Below are positions 1-9,155 of a stretch of 64,000 bases of DNA, piece after piece (positions within the stretch are counted from its first letter, which is position 1; every line of letters begins with the position of its first letter). The translations under genes and the position numbers were made by a program. Source of the stretch: Corynebacterium hansenii (GTDB lineage Bacteria > Actinomycetota > Actinomycetes > Mycobacteriales > Mycobacteriaceae); the NCBI RefSeq assembly GCF_030408795.1, contig NZ_CP047211.1, positions 558,001-622,000 of the forward strand. Reading direction: 5' to 3'. The notes beneath the pieces are model-generated. The model saw only the letters and a program-made list of their open reading frames with translations, was not told the origin of the DNA and did not search any database.

Positions 1-1353
1 CTCGGGCACGCCCTCGGCGGCCAGCTCCTCCTCGTTCTTGCCGAACGCCAGGACCTTCGACTGCGCGAAGAAGTTGGACATCAGCAGGTCGTGCATCGAA
101 CCGGTGCCGTCGGCCGTCGGCAGGTCCTGGCGGGGGCGGGCGAAGCCGATGAAGTCCGCCGGCACCAGCCGCGTGCCCTGGTGCAGCAGCTGGTAGAAGG
201 CGTGCTGGCCGTTGGTGCCCGGCTCACCCCAGTAGATCTCGCCGGTCTCGCAGTTGACCCACTCGCCGTCGCGGCGCACGGACTTGCCGTTGGACTCCAT
301 GGTCAGCTGCTGCAGGTACGCCGGGAAGCGCGACAGATCTTCGGAGTAGGGCAGCACCACGTGGGAGTCGGCGCCCAGGAACTCGCCGTACCAGAGGCCC
401 AGCAGGCCCATCAGGACCGGCACGTTCTTCTCCAGCGGGGTGTTCAGGAAGTGCTCGTCCATCAGGCGGAAGCCCTCGAGCAGGCGCGTGAAGTCCATCG
501 GGCCGACGACGGCCATGATGGACAGGCCGATCGCCGAGTCGACCGAGTAGCGGCCGCCGACCCAGTCCCAGAAGCCGAACATGTTGTCCGTGTCGATGCC
601 GAACTCGGCGACCTTCTCCGCGTTGGTGGACACCGCGACGAAGTGCTTGGACACCGCGGCCTCGTCGCCGAGCCGCTCGATGAGCCAGCGGCGGGCGGCG
701 TGCGCGTTGGCCAGGGTCTCCTGGGTGGTGAACGTCTTCGACGCCACGATGAACAGCGTCGACTCCGGGTCGACCTCCTCGAGCACCGCCGACAGGTCGG
801 ACGGGTCGACGTTGGAGACGAAGCGGGCGTCGATGCCGGCGGTGGCGTAGGTGCGCAGCGCCTTGGTCACCATCGCCGGGCCCAGGTCGGAGCCGCCGAT
901 GCCGATGTTGACCACGGTCTTGATGGTGCGGCCGGTGTGCCCCAGCCAGTCGCCCGAGCGCAGGGCGCGGGCGAAGTCGCGCATGCGGCCCAGGACGTCG
1001 TGGACGTCGGCGGCGACGTCCTGGCCGTCGACCTCCAGGTCCTCGTCGACCGGCAGTCGCAGGGCGGTGTGCAGCACCGCGCGGTCCTCGGTGTTGTTGA
1101 TGTGCTCGCCGGCGAACATCCGGGTGCGGGCGCCTTCCACGTCGGCGGCGCGGGCGACGTCCAGCAGGGCGGACAGGGCCGCGTCATCGACGAAGTTCTT
1201 GGACAGGTCGACCCGCAGGCCCGCGGCGTCGAAGGTCAGCTTTTCCGCGCGCTGCGGATCCTCCGCGAACATGCCGCGCAGATCCAGCTCGATGATGCGG
1301 TTCTGCTGCTCTTCGAGCGCCTCCCACTGGGGGGTGGTGGTGATGTCCGTCAT
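1..1353 (-). CDS. pgi: Glucose-6-phosphate isomerase, C-terminus beyond window
   Basis: Interconverts glucose 6-phosphate and fructose 6-phosphate in the cytoplasm (glycolysis/gluconeogenesis). The 451 visible codons run from ATG at 1353 to the left edge; family members are near 550 residues, so roughly the last 95-100 are missing. The first SIS subdomain shows GIGGSDLGP, and the family signature region reads [14 protein letters not shown]; the C-terminal second signature lies off the window. A purine-rich GAAGGAGC precedes the start but is rather far from it (about 11 nt). The gene stands upstream-to-upstream with nothing: the next gene on the same strand is the Ig-like protein, 130 bp before it. 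Identity is secure from the motifs and overall sequence. Confidence 0.97.
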   Translation of the reverse strand, partial: MTDITTTPQWEALEEQQNRIIELDLRGMFAEDPQRAEKLTFDAAGLRVDLSKNFVDDAALSALLDVARAADVEGARTRMFAGEHINNTEDRAVLHTALRLPVDEDLEVDGQDVAADVHDVLGRMRDFARALRSGDWLGHTGRTIKTVVNIGIGGSDLGPAMVTKALRTYATAGIDARFVSNVDPSDLSAVLEEVDPESTLFIVASKTFTTQETLANAHAARRWLIERLGDEAAVSKHFVAVSTNAEKVAEFGIDTDNMFGFWDWVGGRYSVDSAIGLSIMAVVGPMDFTRLLEGFRLMDEHFLNTPLEKNVPVLMGLLGLWYGEFLGADSHVVLPYSEDLSRFPAYLQQLTMESNGKSVRRDGEWVNCETGEIYWGEPGTNGQHAFYQLLHQGTRLVPADFIGFARPRQDLPTADGTGSMHDLLMSNFFAQSKVLAFGKNEEELAAEGVPE

Positions 1354-1483
1354 GGGTTTCTCCAGCTCCTTCGGTGTGGCGGTTACGCCAGTCCAGCCTA
1401 GTTGCGGTTGGCGGGTCGTGCGGGGCGGGAAGGCCCCGCTTGACGACGCCGCGCCCGGTCTCGCGTGCGGCGGGTTCGGGCGG

Positions 1484-3724
1484 CTAGGAGCTGCCCGGAC
1501 CAAAGAGCGACATCAGGAACTTGCCGATGATCCCGAGACTGCCCAGTACGCCGATGATCGCGTCGAGGAAGCTCGACGAGCCGGAGGATCCGGACGAGCC
1601 GGACGAGCCGCTGCCCGGGTCGGGCCGCGGATCCGGGGTCGGCTCCGGGTCGGGGTCCGGGGTGGGCTCGTCGATGATCACGTCGTGCGGCTTGACGTCG
1701 AAGGTGACGGGGTCGGAGGTGGAGGGTTCGAGGACCTCGGTGATCACGCCCTCTTCGTCCTTCTTCTCCTGGCCGTTGAACACGGCGCGGACCTTGTGCT
1801 CGCCGCGTTCGGCGAAGCGGTGGTCGAAGGTGGCCTTCCCGGTCGCGGGGTCGACCGGGGCGGTGCCCAGGAAGGTCTCTCCGTCGAAGAAGGACACCGT
1901 GGCACCTTCCCGGATGGTGCTGCCGTGGGCGTCGACCGTGGCGATGAAGCGGATCAGGTCGCCGGTGCGCACCTCGGCGTCGACGTCGACGTCGGGACGC
2001 GTGTAGGTGAGGTCGGTGTCGGTGTCCCGGCTGCCCGGGTCGGCGACGGTGAGCACCGCGGCCTCCGATTCGGCGCGCGGGTAGACGCGGCCGTCGACCT
2101 CGCGCCGTTCGACCAGGGCGGTGATGCGCTTCGGGCCGGAGGCGTCGAAGGCGTGCTCGATGGTGGCGACGCCGTCGGGGCCGGCGGTGGCGGTGCCGAT
2201 GCGGATGCCGTCGGCGCGGAAGATGACCTCGGCGCCTTCGGGGATGGACGGGGTGGCCGCGTACCTGGCGGTGATGGTCGCCTTCTTGCCGACCAGGACG
2301 CCGTCCTCGTCGAGATCGACGGAGATGGAGGTGCGGGCGACGGGGGCGATGTCGACGTCGACGGTGTCCTCGGCGCCGGTGAGCTCCTGCGTCTCGGTCT
2401 CCATGTCGGCGACGACGGCGCGGAAGGTCCGGGTGGCCTTCTCGTCCGGGACGTTCACGGTGACGGTGGCGGCCCCGTTGGACACCGGCGCCCGGCCGAC
2501 CTCCCGGTCGCCTTCGTGGAAGACCACCTCGACGCCCTCGGGCAGGGTCTTGCCGTCCTCGGCGCCGACCGCCGCGCGCAGCTCGACGGGCACCTGGCCG
2601 TCGGCGGCGTCGGCGACCTTCGCGTCGGCCGTCAGGTCGACGGTGGCCTTCACCCGCTCGCGCGGCACCGGGTTGACCTTAACGGTGGTGGAGTCCTCCG
2701 ACGGGCTGATGCGGCCCTGGACTCCCAGGTAGCGGGCGGTGGCGGTGTGGGTGACCGGGTCGCGGCCGTCGAGCTTCGGGTACGTGTGCGTCGTGGTGGC
2801 GACGCCGTCGGCGACGTCCACGGTCGCCCGCGGCGAGCCGTCGCCGAAGTCGAACTCGACCTTGCCCTCGGTCACCGGGGAACCGTCATCGTGGGTGACG
2901 TTGGCGGTCAGGGTGGTGGGGCCGTCTCCGGAGGTGATCTCCAGGTCGGTGGAGGTGGGGGCGAACTGCGTGTCGGTGCCGCGCTCGACGACGCGGGTGG
3001 AGGTCAGGGTGGCGCCGGCGGAGTTCGGGTTGCAGTACACCGCGTCCGTGACGTTCGCGGTGGCGACGAAGGAGACGGAGTTGTCGGTGGACTTGATCGC
3101 GGCGGGGACGCCCGCGCCGCGCAGCCCCGTGACGATGGTCGAACCGGCGGTGTCCGGGGCGGTCACGTCGAAGGCGATTTTGGGCAGGCGGAAGGTCCGG
3201 TCCGTGCCGACCTTCAGGTTGCCGCCGCCGCTCCACCAGTCGTTTTCGTTGCCGCCGTTGTTCACCGAGTTGGCGCCGTCCCAGATGCGGGCGAACGCGC
3301 CGGCGGGATCCGGGTTGCCGGATTCGTTGACGCGCTGGACCACGGGGTCGCCGTCCAGGGAGGTGCCGGCACCGGCGATGCGCAGGTTGGAGATCTCGAC
3401 GCCCGAGGGAAGCGCGAAGTCGTACTTGATGCGGCCGAGCTGCTTGCCGCCGGCGGTCATCTGCCCGGGCTGGAGCTCGACGGTGAACTCGTCGCCGGGA
3501 TGGACCTGCTCGGGGTAGGTGACCGTGACGTTCTCGGTGGCCAGATCGGCGCCGGAACCCGTGGAGGTCAACGAGCGGTCCTCGACGCATTGGTTTGCGA
3601 CTGTCTTGGTTTCGGTCACTGGTGCGGACGGCGCGGCCGCGGCGCCCGGCAGGTTGATCAGCCCGAAGACGAGCGCCGTGGCGGCGGTCGCGGCCGCGGG
3701 GAGCCGGAGAGTCCTGAGTTTCAC
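1484..3724 (-). CDS. Secreted Ig-like-domain repeat surface protein
   Basis: Predicted exported protein of 746 aa. GTG at 3724 is preferred because it gives a signal peptide (residues 1 to about 30, basic then hydrophobic, ending AAAA-P) and has an AAGGAC-type site just upstream; the open frame continues further but encodes nothing signal-like. After an N-terminal domain of about 200 residues there are four consecutive Ig-like/Big_3-type beta domains of about 100 residues each, recognisable by repeated (V/A)xFxDG and G(V/K)AT(T/F)xHxF signatures. These are followed by an Asp/Pro repeat linker, a Gly-Ser-Ser repeat stretch and a short hydrophobic C-terminal segment. There is no LPXTG motif, so sortase anchoring is unlikely; the hydrophobic tail may hold it in the envelope. 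Function unknown; an adhesin or envelope role is inference. Confidence 0.8.
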   Translation of the reverse strand: MKLRTLRLPAAATAATALVFGLINLPGAAAAPSAPVTETKTVANQCVEDRSLTSTGSGADLATENVTVTYPEQVHPGDEFTVELQPGQMTAGGKQLGRIKYDFALPSGVEISNLRIAGAGTSLDGDPVVQRVNESGNPDPAGAFARIWDGANSVNNGGNENDWWSGGGNLKVGTDRTFRLPKIAFDVTAPDTAGSTIVTGLRGAGVPAAIKSTDNSVSFVATANVTDAVYCNPNSAGATLTSTRVVERGTDTQFAPTSTDLEITSGDGPTTLTANVTHDDGSPVTEGKVEFDFGDGSPRATVDVADGVATTTHTYPKLDGRDPVTHTATARYLGVQGRISPSEDSTTVKVNPVPRERVKATVDLTADAKVADAADGQVPVELRAAVGAEDGKTLPEGVEVVFHEGDREVGRAPVSNGAATVTVNVPDEKATRTFRAVVADMETETQELTGAEDTVDVDIAPVARTSISVDLDEDGVLVGKKATITARYAATPSIPEGAEVIFRADGIRIGTATAGPDGVATIEHAFDASGPKRITALVERREVDGRVYPRAESEAAVLTVADPGSRDTDTDLTYTRPDVDVDAEVRTGDLIRFIATVDAHGSTIREGATVSFFDGETFLGTAPVDPATGKATFDHRFAERGEHKVRAVFNGQEKKDEEGVITEVLEPSTSDPVTFDVKPHDVIIDEPTPDPDPEPTPDPRPDPGSGSSGSSGSSGSSSFLDAIIGVLGSLGIIGKFLMSLFGPGSS

Positions 3725-3812
3725 GTTCGTGTCCTTATCTGATCGTCTGATCCGGGTCGGTTCGCGGGGGGCACCCGTTGGCGACGGATCCGTCATCACC
3801 GTCGTAAAAGTC

Positions 3813-3823
3813 GAACAATGTTC
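3813..3823. promoter_or_regulatory. Short palindrome GAACAATGTTC in a divergent promoter region
   Basis: An 11-bp perfect inverted repeat with one central base lies between the divergent Ig-like protein gene and the aldehyde dehydrogenase gene. With its flank (TCGAAC-AAT-GTTCAA) it resembles an actinobacterial LexA box but with a 3-nt instead of a 4-nt centre. It could be an operator for either gene; nothing further supports a named regulator. Confidence 0.3.
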
Positions 3824-3887
3824 AAATCTTGCGCGGGGTTGCCGCCCTCCGTCGACAAATCCCGCGCCCGCGCGCACCATGGGTGTC

Positions 3888-5360
3888 ATGGGACACTCAG
3901 TTAACGACATTACTTCAACTGCGCCGACCCGGCTTTTCCTCGGCGGGGAGTTCCGCGACGCCTCCGACGGCGGCACGTTCGAGCTCCGCGACCCCGCGAC
4001 CGACCGCGTCCTCGTCGAGGTCGCCTCGGCCACGGAGGCCGACGCGCGGGCGGCCCTCGACGCGGCGTGCGGGGCGCAGGCCGAGTGGGCGGCGACGGCG
4101 CCGCGCGAGCGCGGCGAGATCCTGCGGCGGGCCTACGAGCTGATCATCGAGCATGGCGACGAGCTCACCCGCCTCCAGTCCCTCGAGATGGGCCGTGCGC
4201 TGCCCGATTCGAGGGCCGAGGTGAAGTACGCGGCGGAGTTCTTCCGTTGGTTCTCGGAGGAGGCCGTGCGCATGCGCGGCGATTACCGCCGCTCGCCGGA
4301 CGGCAACTCCCGCGTGGTCACGGTGCGCCAGCCGGTCGGCCCGGCGCTGGCGATCACCCCGTGGAACTTCCCGCTGGCCATGGGCGCGCGGAAGATCGCG
4401 CCGGCGCTGGCGGCGGGGTGCACGATCATCGCCAAGCCCGCGTCGAAGACCCCGCTGACCATGCTGTACCTGGCCAAGCTGCTGCAGGAGGCGGGCGTTC
4501 CCGCCGGGGTCGTGCAGGTCCTGCCGACGGGCTCCGCGAAGAACGTGTCGGCCATCCTCGACGACGATCGCCTGCGCAAGTTCACGTTCACCGGTTCCAC
4601 CGAGGTCGGGCAGATGCTGGCGGCGAAGGCCATGGAGACGTCAATGAAGGTCTCGCTGGAGCTCGGCGGCAATGCCCCGTTCGTCGTGCTGGAGGACGCC
4701 GACGTGGACAAGGCGGTGCAGGCGGTCAAGGCGGCGAAGCTGCGTAACGGCGGCCAGGTCTGCATCGCGCCGAACCGCTTCATCGTCCACGAGTCGCTGG
4801 CGGAGGAGTTCACCGAGGGCGTCGTCGCGATGTTCCGCGAGCTCACCCTGGGCCGCGGCACCGACGAGGGGACGGATCTCGGCCCCCTGGCCCTGCGGGA
4901 TCAGCAGGAGACCGTCGCGAGGCTCGTCGACGATGCCGTGCAGCGCGGCGCGACCGTGCGCTGCGGCGGCTCCATCCCGGAGCTCCCCGGCGAGCTCGCC
5001 GACGGCTACTTCTTCGAGCCCACCGTCCTCACCGGCTTCCCGCTGGACGCGGACATCGTGGCGGAGGAAATCTTCGGCCCCGTCGTCGCGGTCACCGAGG
5101 TCGCCGACGACGAGGAGGCCATCGCGCGGGCGAATGACACGATCTTCGGCCTGGCGGCCTACGTGTTCAGCGAGAACCTCACGCGCGCGCTCGGCGCGGC
5201 GGAGGCCATCGAGGCCGGCATGGTCGCGGTGAACAAGGGCGGGCTTTCCGACGCCTCGGCACCGTTCGGCGGCGTGAAGCAGTCGGGGCTCGGGCGCGAG
5301 GGCGGTTTCACCGGCATCGACGAGTTCCTCGAGGACAAGCTGATCTCGCTGGAGGGATAG
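3888..5360 (+). CDS. gabD: NAD(P)-dependent succinate-semialdehyde dehydrogenase family protein
   Basis: Aldehyde dehydrogenase superfamily protein (490 aa) that oxidises an aldehyde, most probably succinate semialdehyde, to the acid. The PWNFPLAMGARKIAPALAAG segment of the cofactor fold, the general-base Glu in ELGGNAPF (about residue 259) and the catalytic Cys in GGQVCIAPN (Cys292) are all present. Length and the E/C spacing fit GabD-like enzymes. Two in-frame ATGs (3879 and 3888) are possible; 3888 has a weak GGTG upstream and is chosen, the alternative adds three residues. No gabT neighbour is seen, so substrate is inferred from family resemblance only. A strong inverted repeat directly follows the stop. 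Confidence 0.85.
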   Translation: MGHSVNDITSTAPTRLFLGGEFRDASDGGTFELRDPATDRVLVEVASATEADARAALDAACGAQAEWAATAPRERGEILRRAYELIIEHGDELTRLQSLEMGRALPDSRAEVKYAAEFFRWFSEEAVRMRGDYRRSPDGNSRVVTVRQPVGPALAITPWNFPLAMGARKIAPALAAGCTIIAKPASKTPLTMLYLAKLLQEAGVPAGVVQVLPTGSAKNVSAILDDDRLRKFTFTGSTEVGQMLAAKAMETSMKVSLELGGNAPFVVLEDADVDKAVQAVKAAKLRNGGQVCIAPNRFIVHESLAEEFTEGVVAMFRELTLGRGTDEGTDLGPLALRDQQETVARLVDDAVQRGATVRCGGSIPELPGELADGYFFEPTVLTGFPLDADIVAEEIFGPVVAVTEVADDEEAIARANDTIFGLAAYVFSENLTRALGAAEAIEAGMVAVNKGGLSDASAPFGGVKQSGLGREGGFTGIDEFLEDKLISLEG

Positions 5361-5396
5361 CCGCCCCCGGGGTTGAGACGCAGACCCCGGGGGCGG
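5361..5396. terminator. Bidirectional hairpin terminator between convergent genes
   Basis: A perfect 13-bp inverted repeat (5361-5373 with 5384-5396, arms CCGCCCCCGGGGT) with a 10-nt loop sits between the stop codons of the convergent dehydrogenase and PEP carboxykinase genes. It lacks a clear T-run, as is common in GC-rich actinobacteria. Confidence 0.75.
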
Positions 5397-5430
5397 GGTC
5401 ATTCGGACTGTGCCGTTTTTGCGGTGCCGT

Positions 5431-7260
5431 CTATTCGGACAGCGCCCTGGCCAGGCGCTCGTGGGCGTCGGTGATTTCCCGCGGCAGCCGATCGAACTGG
5501 GCCAGGTGCTCCGACCTGAACGCGATCTCCCGCCGCCACCGGTCGCGGTCGATGGTCAGGACGCGATGGAGATCGTCCGCGTCGATCTCCAGGCCGGTGA
5601 GGTCCAGCTCCTCCGCCGTGGGCAGGACGCCGACCGGGGTCGGGTTGCCCTCCACTTCGCCGGCCTTCCACTGCATGAGCCACAGCAGAGCCCGGAGGTT
5701 CTCGCGGTAGCCGGGCCACAGGAAGCGGCCGTCCCCCGGATCGCGCTGGAACCAGTTCACGTGGGCGAAGGCGGGCTTCTCCGACAGCGACCCGATGACG
5801 TCGAGCCAGTGGCGGGCGTAGTCGCCCTCGCCGTAGGACATGAACGGGCGCATGGACATGGGGTCGTACCGGAGCTTGCCGTCCAGGCCCTCGGCGGCGA
5901 AGGTCGCCTCGGCGCCGAGCGTCAGGCCGTCGTACACGCCCTCGACGTAGTCGGGCAGCGCGCGGACCAGGGGCTCGCGGTCCCGGGTGCGTCCGCCGAA
6001 GATGATCGCGTCGATGATCACGCCCTCGGGGTTGGCGTACTCCTCCGCGAGATTGGGGAGGTTCGCCAGCTGCGTGGTGAACCGGGAGTTCGGGTGGGCC
6101 CACGGGGCTCCCTTGTCCTCTTCGGCGCGCTCGGCGATCGGCTCGCCCTTCCAGTCGAGCCATCCGTCGAGGTCCGCGGGCGGCTCCGGGGTGAGGCCCT
6201 CCCACCACACGTCCCCGGTCTTTTCGTTGTAGGCGACGTTGGTGAAGATGGTGCCGGTGCCCGGGGCGATCGATTCCAGCGCGGTCGGGTTCGAATCGCG
6301 GTTGGTGTCCTTGGCGATGCCGAAGGCCCCGTACTCGGGGTTCATGCCGCGCAGCCGCCCGTCCCCGTCGCGCCACATCCAGGTGATGTCGTCGCCGTAA
6401 AACTCGACGTGGTAGCGGTCTCCTAGCCCGTCCGGGGCCAGGGTCATGGCCAGGTTGGTCTTGCCCGACGCCGACGGGAACCCGCCGGCGACGTGGTACT
6501 TCTTCCCCGTCTCGCGGTCGGTGATGCCCAGCAGCAGGAATTGGTCGGCCAGGAAGCCGTTCTTCCAGCCGTCGGACGAGGCCAGGCGCAGGCCGTGGGC
6601 GATCTTGCCCAGCAGCGCGTTTCCGCCGTAGGCCGAACCGAAGTGGAGGATCATCCGCCGGTCGGGGATCGTCGCGAACAGGCGCAGGTCCTCATCCGTG
6701 CCCTGGCCGAGGTTCGGCAGGTCGCCGACGACGTGCACGCCGCGGACGAAATTGTCGGGATCCTCCAGGTTCGCCACATGCTCCAGGCCGACGCGGGCCA
6801 TGCGGATCATCTGCAGCACCACGTTGCGGTCGTCGGTGAGCTCCACGCCCGCCGCGAACTGCTCGAGCGGGGCCCCGGGCGCCGCCATCAGGTAGGGCAC
6901 CACGTACATGGTCTTGCCCTTCGAGGCGCCGCGCATCCGCTCGGTGATGGTCGCGATGACCTCCGAGCTCGGCTTCCAGTTGTTGTAGGCGCCCGCGTCG
7001 GAGGGGTCGGCCGTCGCCACGACCGTGCGTTCCTCGGTGCGGGCCGTGTCCTTCACGTAGGAGCGCGAGTAGTACCGGCCTTCGCCGGCGGGCAGGAGGG
7101 TCCCGTCCGCCAGCGCCTCCCCGATCAGCCGCCCGTCGTCCTCGGGGCCGATGAGCTCGATCCGGTCCGGGTCGGTGATCGCCGCCCACTCTTCCACGAA
7201 TTCGCGTATCGGAGCGCTCGTGATGCTCTCGGGGATGGCGGAAGGGCGGGTCGTCGTCAT
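5431..7260 (-). CDS. pckG: Phosphoenolpyruvate carboxykinase (GTP)
   Basis: Converts oxaloacetate plus GTP to phosphoenolpyruvate, the entry step of gluconeogenesis. At 609 aa it has the usual length of the GTP class, starting at ATG 7260 behind AAAGGA. The P-loop region reads GGFPSASGKTNLAM (residues 259-272) and the metal-binding FYGDDITWM follows. The odd point is Ser265: the GTP-PEPCK family signature (PROSITE PS00505, FPSACGKTN) has a reactive Cys there, and the codon is clearly TCG (6466-6468, complement strand). Everything else looks intact, so this is a substitution rather than decay. The upstream region (7261-7433) has an AGCGTA (TACGCT on the coding strand) -10 candidate at 7324-7329. 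In C. glutamicum this gene is carbon-source regulated; no clear operator is seen here. Confidence 0.96.
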   Translation of the reverse strand: MTTTRPSAIPESITSAPIREFVEEWAAITDPDRIELIGPEDDGRLIGEALADGTLLPAGEGRYYSRSYVKDTARTEERTVVATADPSDAGAYNNWKPSSEVIATITERMRGASKGKTMYVVPYLMAAPGAPLEQFAAGVELTDDRNVVLQMIRMARVGLEHVANLEDPDNFVRGVHVVGDLPNLGQGTDEDLRLFATIPDRRMILHFGSAYGGNALLGKIAHGLRLASSDGWKNGFLADQFLLLGITDRETGKKYHVAGGFPSASGKTNLAMTLAPDGLGDRYHVEFYGDDITWMWRDGDGRLRGMNPEYGAFGIAKDTNRDSNPTALESIAPGTGTIFTNVAYNEKTGDVWWEGLTPEPPADLDGWLDWKGEPIAERAEEDKGAPWAHPNSRFTTQLANLPNLAEEYANPEGVIIDAIIFGGRTRDREPLVRALPDYVEGVYDGLTLGAEATFAAEGLDGKLRYDPMSMRPFMSYGEGDYARHWLDVIGSLSEKPAFAHVNWFQRDPGDGRFLWPGYRENLRALLWLMQWKAGEVEGNPTPVGVLPTAEELDLTGLEIDADDLHRVLTIDRDRWRREIAFRSEHLAQFDRLPREITDAHERLARALSE

Positions 7261-7433
7261 TGGGGATTCCTTTCAACCGGTGGCCGCAGGTGCCCGGGTG
7301 GATCGGGCGGCGCGTTCGCCCCGAGCGTATCCCAATGTACGTTGCTACGTAATGTGATGTTCGTTATTGCCTCGGTGGAGGCTCATGGTCCGCAACCCGA
7401 GCCGCATGTTCCGCAACCGACGGCCGGCCGGCG

Positions 7434-8741
7434 TCACACCCGCGCTTCCGCGACCTCAACGGCGGGGGCGGCGGGGTTCTTCGGCACCAGCGCGAAGAGG
7501 ATCATGCCCGCGATCAGCACCAGGGCGATGCCGCCGATGCCCGCCCGGTCGGTGCCGAAGACGGCCACCAGCGCGGCGAACGCGGCCGGCGCCATCCAGC
7601 TCACCGCGCGGCCGGTGGTGACGTAGAGGCCGAACATCTGGCCCTCGCGGCCCTCCGGCGCGATGCGCGCCAGGAAAGAGCGCGCCGCCGACTGCGCCGG
7701 GCCGACGAACAGGCACAGCGTCAGGCCCAGCGGCCAGAACCACCCGGGGCCGTCGACGAAGAGCAGGGCGACGGACGTGACCACCATCAGGCCCAGCGAC
7801 CACAGGATGACCGGGCGCGGCCCGATGAAATCATCCAGGAAGCCGGCGCCGAGTGCGCCGAGCGCCGAGACGACGTTGGCGGCGATGCCGAACAGCAGGA
7901 CGTCGGCGGGGGACAGCCCGTAGACGGTCACGGCCAGGATCGCCCCGAAGGTGAACACGCCGGCCAGGCCGTCGCGGAACACGGCCTGCGCGACCAGGAA
8001 CTTGATGGACCGCGGATCCTCCCGCCACAACTGCTTCAGTTCGCCGAACAGCCGCTTGTACGACTCGCCGTAGCTGCCGTCGATGTCCCGGTCGGGCGCG
8101 ATCTCGGGCACTCGGAAGAACGTCGGCAGCGCGAACACCAGGAACCACGCGGCGGCGACCAGCGCGACCACGCGGACGTTCATGCCGTCGGCCGTCGACA
8201 AGCCGAACGCCCCGCCCTCGCCGGCGATGAACCCGACGTAGCAGAGCAGGAGCAGGAAGATGCCCCCGAAGTACCCCGCCGACCAGCCGATGCCGGACAC
8301 CCTGCCGACGTTGTCCGGGGTGGACACCTGCCGGAGCATGGCGAAGTAGGAGACCTCCGCGAACTCGAAGGCGACGGCGCCGACCGCCATGATCGCGATG
8401 CCCGGCCAGAACCAGGCGGGCTCGTTGCGGATGAAGAACAGCGACGCCATCAGCGCGATGACCACGAGCGTCCACATCGTCATCGACCACCGCCGCTTGC
8501 CCTTCGCATCGGCGCGGCGGCCCTGGACGGGGGCGACGACGGCGATGATGACGCCCGCCGCGGCCATCGCCCAGCCGTACCACGACGACGCCGGGATCGG
8601 CCCGCCGATGTCCGCGCCCACCGATTCGGTGAGGTAGACGGAGTAGATGAACGTCACCATGACCGCGTTGAACGCGGCCGACCCCCAGTCCCACGACGCC
8701 CATGCGGCGACGGTGGCGCGGTCCGTGCGAAAGCTGCTCAT
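7434..8741 (-). CDS. MFS transporter, UMF1/Atg22-like family
   Basis: Integral membrane permease of 435 aa with about 12 hydrophobic segments. The N-terminal ASWDWGSAAFNAVMVTFIYSVYL motif region and the SYFAMLRQVS...GRVSGIGWSAGYFGG region are characteristic of the UMF1 (vacuole effluxer Atg22-like) branch of the major facilitator superfamily. Substrate is unknown. The start at 8741 has an appropriately placed -10-like box on the complement (AGGCTA at 8749-8754 on the plus strand, 7 nt from the ATG), so the mRNA may be leaderless, although GGGGAA could also serve as a weak ribosome site. It stands alone, 52 bp downstream of chorismate mutase on the same strand. Confidence 0.85.
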   Translation of the reverse strand: MSSFRTDRATVAAWASWDWGSAAFNAVMVTFIYSVYLTESVGADIGGPIPASSWYGWAMAAAGVIIAVVAPVQGRRADAKGKRRWSMTMWTLVVIALMASLFFIRNEPAWFWPGIAIMAVGAVAFEFAEVSYFAMLRQVSTPDNVGRVSGIGWSAGYFGGIFLLLLCYVGFIAGEGGAFGLSTADGMNVRVVALVAAAWFLVFALPTFFRVPEIAPDRDIDGSYGESYKRLFGELKQLWREDPRSIKFLVAQAVFRDGLAGVFTFGAILAVTVYGLSPADVLLFGIAANVVSALGALGAGFLDDFIGPRPVILWSLGLMVVTSVALLFVDGPGWFWPLGLTLCLFVGPAQSAARSFLARIAPEGREGQMFGLYVTTGRAVSWMAPAAFAALVAVFGTDRAGIGGIALVLIAGMILFALVPKNPAAPAVEVAEARV

Positions 8742-8792
8742 GTTCCCCAGGCTAATTACCCGGGGCGGAAAGGGGCGGGGGTTTCGCCCGCG

Positions 8793-9101
8793 CTACCCCA
8801 GGCGGCCGCGGCCCATGCGCAGCAGCGCGGTGGCGATGGCCGGGCCCTCCGGGCCTAGGGCGTCGCGGAACTCGTTGATGATCTGCACCTCGCGGGTGTG
8901 CACCAGGCGCGTGCCGCCGGACCCCATGCGGGTCTTGCCCACGGCCTTGCTCACCTCGGTGCGGCGCTGGATCGCGTCGATGATCAGCTTGTCCAGGCGG
9001 TTGATTTCCTCGCGGTATTTCTCGATCTCGGACGAGCTCAGGGGGTCGTCCGTGCCGGTGGGCGTGCGGACGTCGAAGGCGGCGATGAGGTCGTCGTTCA
9101 T
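8793..9101 (-). CDS. csm: Chorismate mutase (AroQ type)
   Basis: Small all-helical chorismate mutase (102 aa) that converts chorismate to prephenate for phenylalanine and tyrosine synthesis. The conserved core is visible: IEKYREEINRLDKLIIDAIQRRTEVSKAVGKTRM, with the catalytic Arg/Lys residues of the AroQ fold, then the corynebacterial C-terminal LVHTREVQIINEFRDALG...LLRMGRGRLG. In corynebacteria this enzyme is activated by DAHP synthase, and the conserved C-terminal RMGRG(R/K)LG is the tail involved. ATG 9101 (MNDDLIAAFDVR) is preferred over ATG 9110 because it matches the family N-terminus and has GGAA in front. It diverges from pcrA. Confidence 0.93.
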   Translation of the reverse strand: MNDDLIAAFDVRTPTGTDDPLSSSEIEKYREEINRLDKLIIDAIQRRTEVSKAVGKTRMGSGGTRLVHTREVQIINEFRDALGPEGPAIATALLRMGRGRLG

Positions 9102-9155
9102 GCGTTCCATTCTGCCAAATGGGCGATCCGGGGGCTGGGCTAGGCTTGGCCCATC

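Noticed and set aside
3800-3810. Additional copy of the 11-bp word (CGTCGTAAAAG)
   Set aside because: It needs one inserted A (two mismatches without a gap), so it was not counted among the exact copies.
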